Of a stretch of DNA of 63,324 bases, positions 61,754 to 63,324 are shown piece by piece; within the stretch, counting starts at the first letter, position 1; the number at the start of each line of letters is the position of its first letter. The translations under genes were made by a program, and so were the position numbers. The stretch spans positions 1-63,324 of the forward strand of contig JBEVJC010000027.1 of assembly GCA_040510375.1 (NCBI GenBank), in the 5' to 3' direction. The notes beneath the pieces are model-generated. The model was not told the DNA's origin and searched no databases. It saw only the letters and a list, made by a program, of their open reading frames with translations. Source of the stretch: JBEVJC01 sp040510375. Lineage in GTDB: Bacteria; Bacteroidota; Bacteroidia; Chitinophagales; Chitinophagaceae.

Positions 61754-61972
61754 TTAATCGAAATCTGTCAGTTTTGATACGCTCACTTCCAATGCAGAGG
61801 CTATCTCCCAAAGAGAGTATAGGGTAGGATTCACTTTACCGTTCTCAATTTTTTCGATGGCTTGCCTGTCTTTGTTGCAGGCTCGTGCCAGGTCAGACTG
61901 GCTCCATCCGACCTTTGTCCTGAGTTCAACTATTCTTTTGCCGATCTTATTTTGAAGTTCCTGCTTTTTCAA
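61754..61972 (-). CDS. Xre family HTH regulator
   Basis: 72 residues, nearly all one HTH domain: I-V-E-L-R-T-K-V-G-W-S-Q-S-D-L-A-R-A-C and I-E-N-G-K-V-N-P-T-L-Y-S-L. The frame has no ATG: the start is read as TTG 61972. It lies at the head of the operon with MazG and nuclease-helicase genes and divergent from the SymE-like gene, with two inverted repeats in the gap, so it probably represses both directions. Confidence 0.88.
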   Translation of the reverse strand: MKKQELQNKIGKRIVELRTKVGWSQSDLARACNKDRQAIEKIENGKVNPTLYSLWEIASALEVSVSKLTDFD

Positions 61973-62004
61973 GAAAGCAATGTGTATAAGTTTGAAATAA
62001 AATA

Positions 62005-62024
62005 TGTCATATAATTAGTTGACA
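62005..62024. promoter_or_regulatory. Operator 1 in the Xre/SymE gap
   Basis: TGTCATATAATTAGTTGACA, an inverted repeat with two mismatches against the perfect copy at 62046. It lies 32 bases upstream of the Xre start and overlaps the -33 region of the SymE promoter. Confidence 0.6.
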
Positions 62025-62047
62025 ATTGAAATTTCTTTTTATTTTTG
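62019..62047 (+). promoter_or_regulatory. Predicted promoter of the SymE-like gene
   Basis: TTG at 62019-62021, 18 bases, then TATTTTTG at 62040-62047, a full match to TAnnTTTG. Transcription would start about at the ATG or a few bases before it, within operator 2. Confidence 0.55.
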
Positions 62048-62065
62048 TCATATAAATATATGACA
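62046..62065. promoter_or_regulatory. Operator 2, overlapping the SymE start
   Basis: TGTCATATAAATATATGACA is a perfect 9-2-9 inverted repeat. Its centre is 41 bases from that of operator 1. It covers the presumed transcription start and the ATG at 62060. Confidence 0.65.
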
Positions 62066-62308
62066 ATGAAAAATCCAAGAAAAATAATGGTTTATTCTAA
62101 GTCCGTCCAAAGAAGATACGACTCCTGTGTCATTCCTGACATCCGCTTAAACGGAAAATGGTTGGAAGCGCTGGGTTTTACCATTGGTAAGTCGATAGAA
62201 ATTTTTGCGGAACAGAAAAAGATGGTTATAACTATTTGCGATGATCAACCCGTAACGGAAGAAAAGTCAAAGCGTGAGAGGAAAATTTGGAGAGGCGCAG
62301 ATTTTTAG
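62060..62308 (+). CDS. SymE-like toxin
   Basis: ATG 62060 (or 62066) is used; TTG 62045 is unlikely because it lies in the promoter. The 82 residues contain I-R-L-N-G-K-W-L-E-A-L-G-F-T-I-G-K-S-I-E-I-F, the hallmark of SymE toxins with an AbrB-like fold, which degrade RNA or bind nucleoid DNA depending on the member. In E. coli it is controlled by an antisense RNA and LexA. Here a divergent Xre gene and operator suggest protein control. It lies head-to-head with the probable defence operon. Confidence 0.8.
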   Translation: MTMKNPRKIMVYSKSVQRRYDSCVIPDIRLNGKWLEALGFTIGKSIEIFAEQKKMVITICDDQPVTEEKSKRERKIWRGADF

Positions 62309-62715
62309 CGCGATTCATTCTAGCTTCAACATCTGCGTTTTGCCATCGAGGATTACAAGTTCGGATTCTCCCGTTAAAAAGCGACCTACCCCAGGCGCCA
62401 TTTTTATGGTGGTGACCAATGAAAGGAATCAGCGACGGGATGATCTCTGAGGCATTCGTTTCCTTATATGGTCATGCACGACCCATCGGACCAGTTCAGT
62501 TTCGCTGAGACATAACCTGATCACTGACAAGTCCCTCCCTGGTTGTGAAATGCTTATAGGCTCTCCCATGCAATTATAAACTCAGTAATCAGTGTAAGCG
62601 GACGAAAGGTTTCCGCGTCGATCTTCCAGAACATCCCAGAACTTGCGTGAACTAATTTTACTACCTGTGAGATTAGTAAACGATTTTCCACCGTAGTATT
62701 TCCTAAATCATATAC
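62309..62715. other. Gene-poor stretch of about 407 bases with possible remnants
   Basis: No intact gene. Short open pieces exist on the reverse strand (about 62315-62420 and 62430-62530), separated by an in-frame TGA. The segment at 62390 is related to that at 50850. Confidence 0.35.
62390..62417 (+). repeat. 28-base segment related to 50850-50877
   Basis: Matches the other copy at 24 of 28 bases; see the entry at 50850. It lies between the SymE-like gene and the exported protein gene. Confidence 0.35.
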
Positions 62716-63255
62716 TCAACAACCACCTTTTCGGGGGATACGTTTAAAAATTACCTTACCATCCCGTTCTAAATATTCGCACGATATTATCGGATATGAA
62801 TACTTCGGTGCGTGCGAAACGACGTGGCTTTTTATTACTATTTTGTCGTTAACCTTCAGGCTCTGCAATTGCTCAAGTTGAGACTTTTCCGTGTCAAATG
62901 TTACAATATAATCGACACCATCAATCCTGGCCATCACACCGAAACCTAATCTTGATCCTGGCGGAAGAGAAAGAGAGGTTATAACAGCCTCCATATTGGT
63001 AGAAGCACTTATATGCTTCCTTATTTTAACAGCATTGGCAAGCACTTTTTTACCTTCGGGAGCCGCTTCCCATTTTTTGTACGCTATGCCACCAGGGGTA
63101 GTGTACCATTGTTTCAATGCGGCTTCCCTTTCAGCAGCAGAGATTGGCTTTGGGATCGCTTTTTTAGGAGTGTCATTTTTGATCTCGCGATTGGCAAATA
63201 CCAGTCCGCTTACCACAATCAGCGGTAAGAACAGCGCATAAATAACTTTTTTCAT
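62716..63255 (-). CDS. Exported protein of unknown function
   Basis: Signal peptide to about residue 21 (V-F-A-N). Residues 38-75 form a Trp/Ala-rich helical segment (Q-W-Y-T-T-P-G-G-I-A-Y-K-K-W-E). The C-terminal 100 residues look like a small beta domain (G-F-G-V-M-A-R-I-D-G-V-D-Y-I-V-T-F, V-N-D-K-I-V-I-K-S-H), possibly OB-like. It ends in a Gly-Gly-Cys. No family is recognised. 179 residues. Confidence 0.72.
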   Translation of the reverse strand: MKKVIYALFLPLIVVSGLVFANREIKNDTPKKAIPKPISAAEREAALKQWYTTPGGIAYKKWEAAPEGKKVLANAVKIRKHISASTNMEAVITSLSLPPGSRLGFGVMARIDGVDYIVTFDTEKSQLEQLQSLKVNDKIVIKSHVVSHAPKYSYPIISCEYLERDGKVIFKRIPRKGGC

Positions 63256-63324
63256 ATGCTTGCAGGTTTAATTAAAGTTTGATACAGCGAAGCTACTTTG
63301 ATCCTTTCAGCTTGAAGGGTTAGG

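Noticed and set aside
1..63324. CRISPR arrays, tRNA or rRNA genes, and insertion sequences
   Set aside because: No regularly spaced repeats, tRNA-type T-loop contexts, rRNA stretches or transposase motifs were seen anywhere in the window.

Overview
The window looks like a chromosomal segment of a Bacteroidota bacterium, most likely of the family Chitinophagaceae. The evidence is the many small lipoproteins (lipobox cysteine followed by KK or similar), PorT-type and DUF2490-type outer membrane proteins, orphan MacB/FtsX-type permeases of about 800 residues, AraC, LysR, TetR and WYL regulators, and start regions with weak Shine-Dalgarno sequences. A few upstream regions carry the Bacteroidota promoter pattern TTG, about 19 bases, TAnnTTTG. 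No rRNA, tRNA, CRISPR array or intact insertion sequence was seen.

Layout, left to right. 1-6.2 kb: a cut-off lipoprotein gene, then two large unrecognised genes, the second ending in an OmpA-like domain but lacking a signal peptide. 6.3-14.1 kb: a secreted serine hydrolase, an EthD-like protein, an SMR exporter of the SugE/Gdx type, lipoproteins, an acyltransferase, a beta-barrel protein, and an SDR/AraC pair. 14.1-16.8 kb: a WYL regulator divergent from the RNA ligase RtcB. 17-29 kb: an FtsX permease, a small secreted protein with a duplicated CxxC/His-rich unit, a four-gene signalling operon (unknown protein, membrane protein, histidine kinase, NarL-type regulator), a secreted barrel-like protein with a lipoprotein partner, and a PQQ-propeller lipoprotein gene broken by one in-frame TGA. 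29-34 kb: a TetR regulator with matching operators at its own gene and at a secreted epoxide-hydrolase-like gene, then two more alpha/beta hydrolases and a LysR regulator. 34.4-42.9 kb: a sigma-54 response regulator with its TPR histidine kinase, and a group of redox or detoxification genes (DUF2490, ABM monooxygenase, DJ-1, SDR, Crp/Fnr, DUF1330-like). 43-50 kb: two FtsX permeases flanking an alkylation-repair pair (AraC-Ogt fusion and AlkB).

51-63.3 kb is the accessory part. It holds a Fic gene remnant, an AbiE-type (type IV) toxin-antitoxin pair preceded by two palindromic operators, a sulfatase, a CMD/ABM fusion protein, a decaying DUF-gene cluster, and a probable defence module. That module is an Xre regulator, a MazG-like pyrophosphohydrolase and a nuclease-helicase (DUF2075-like) in one operon, divergent from a SymE-like toxin gene. 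The two halves share a short intergenic region with two inverted-repeat operators. This module, the two-gene unknown locus at 1-6 kb, the WYL-RtcB pair and the duplicated CxxC protein are the best places to look for undescribed biology.

All functional calls come from reading motifs by eye; no database search was run.
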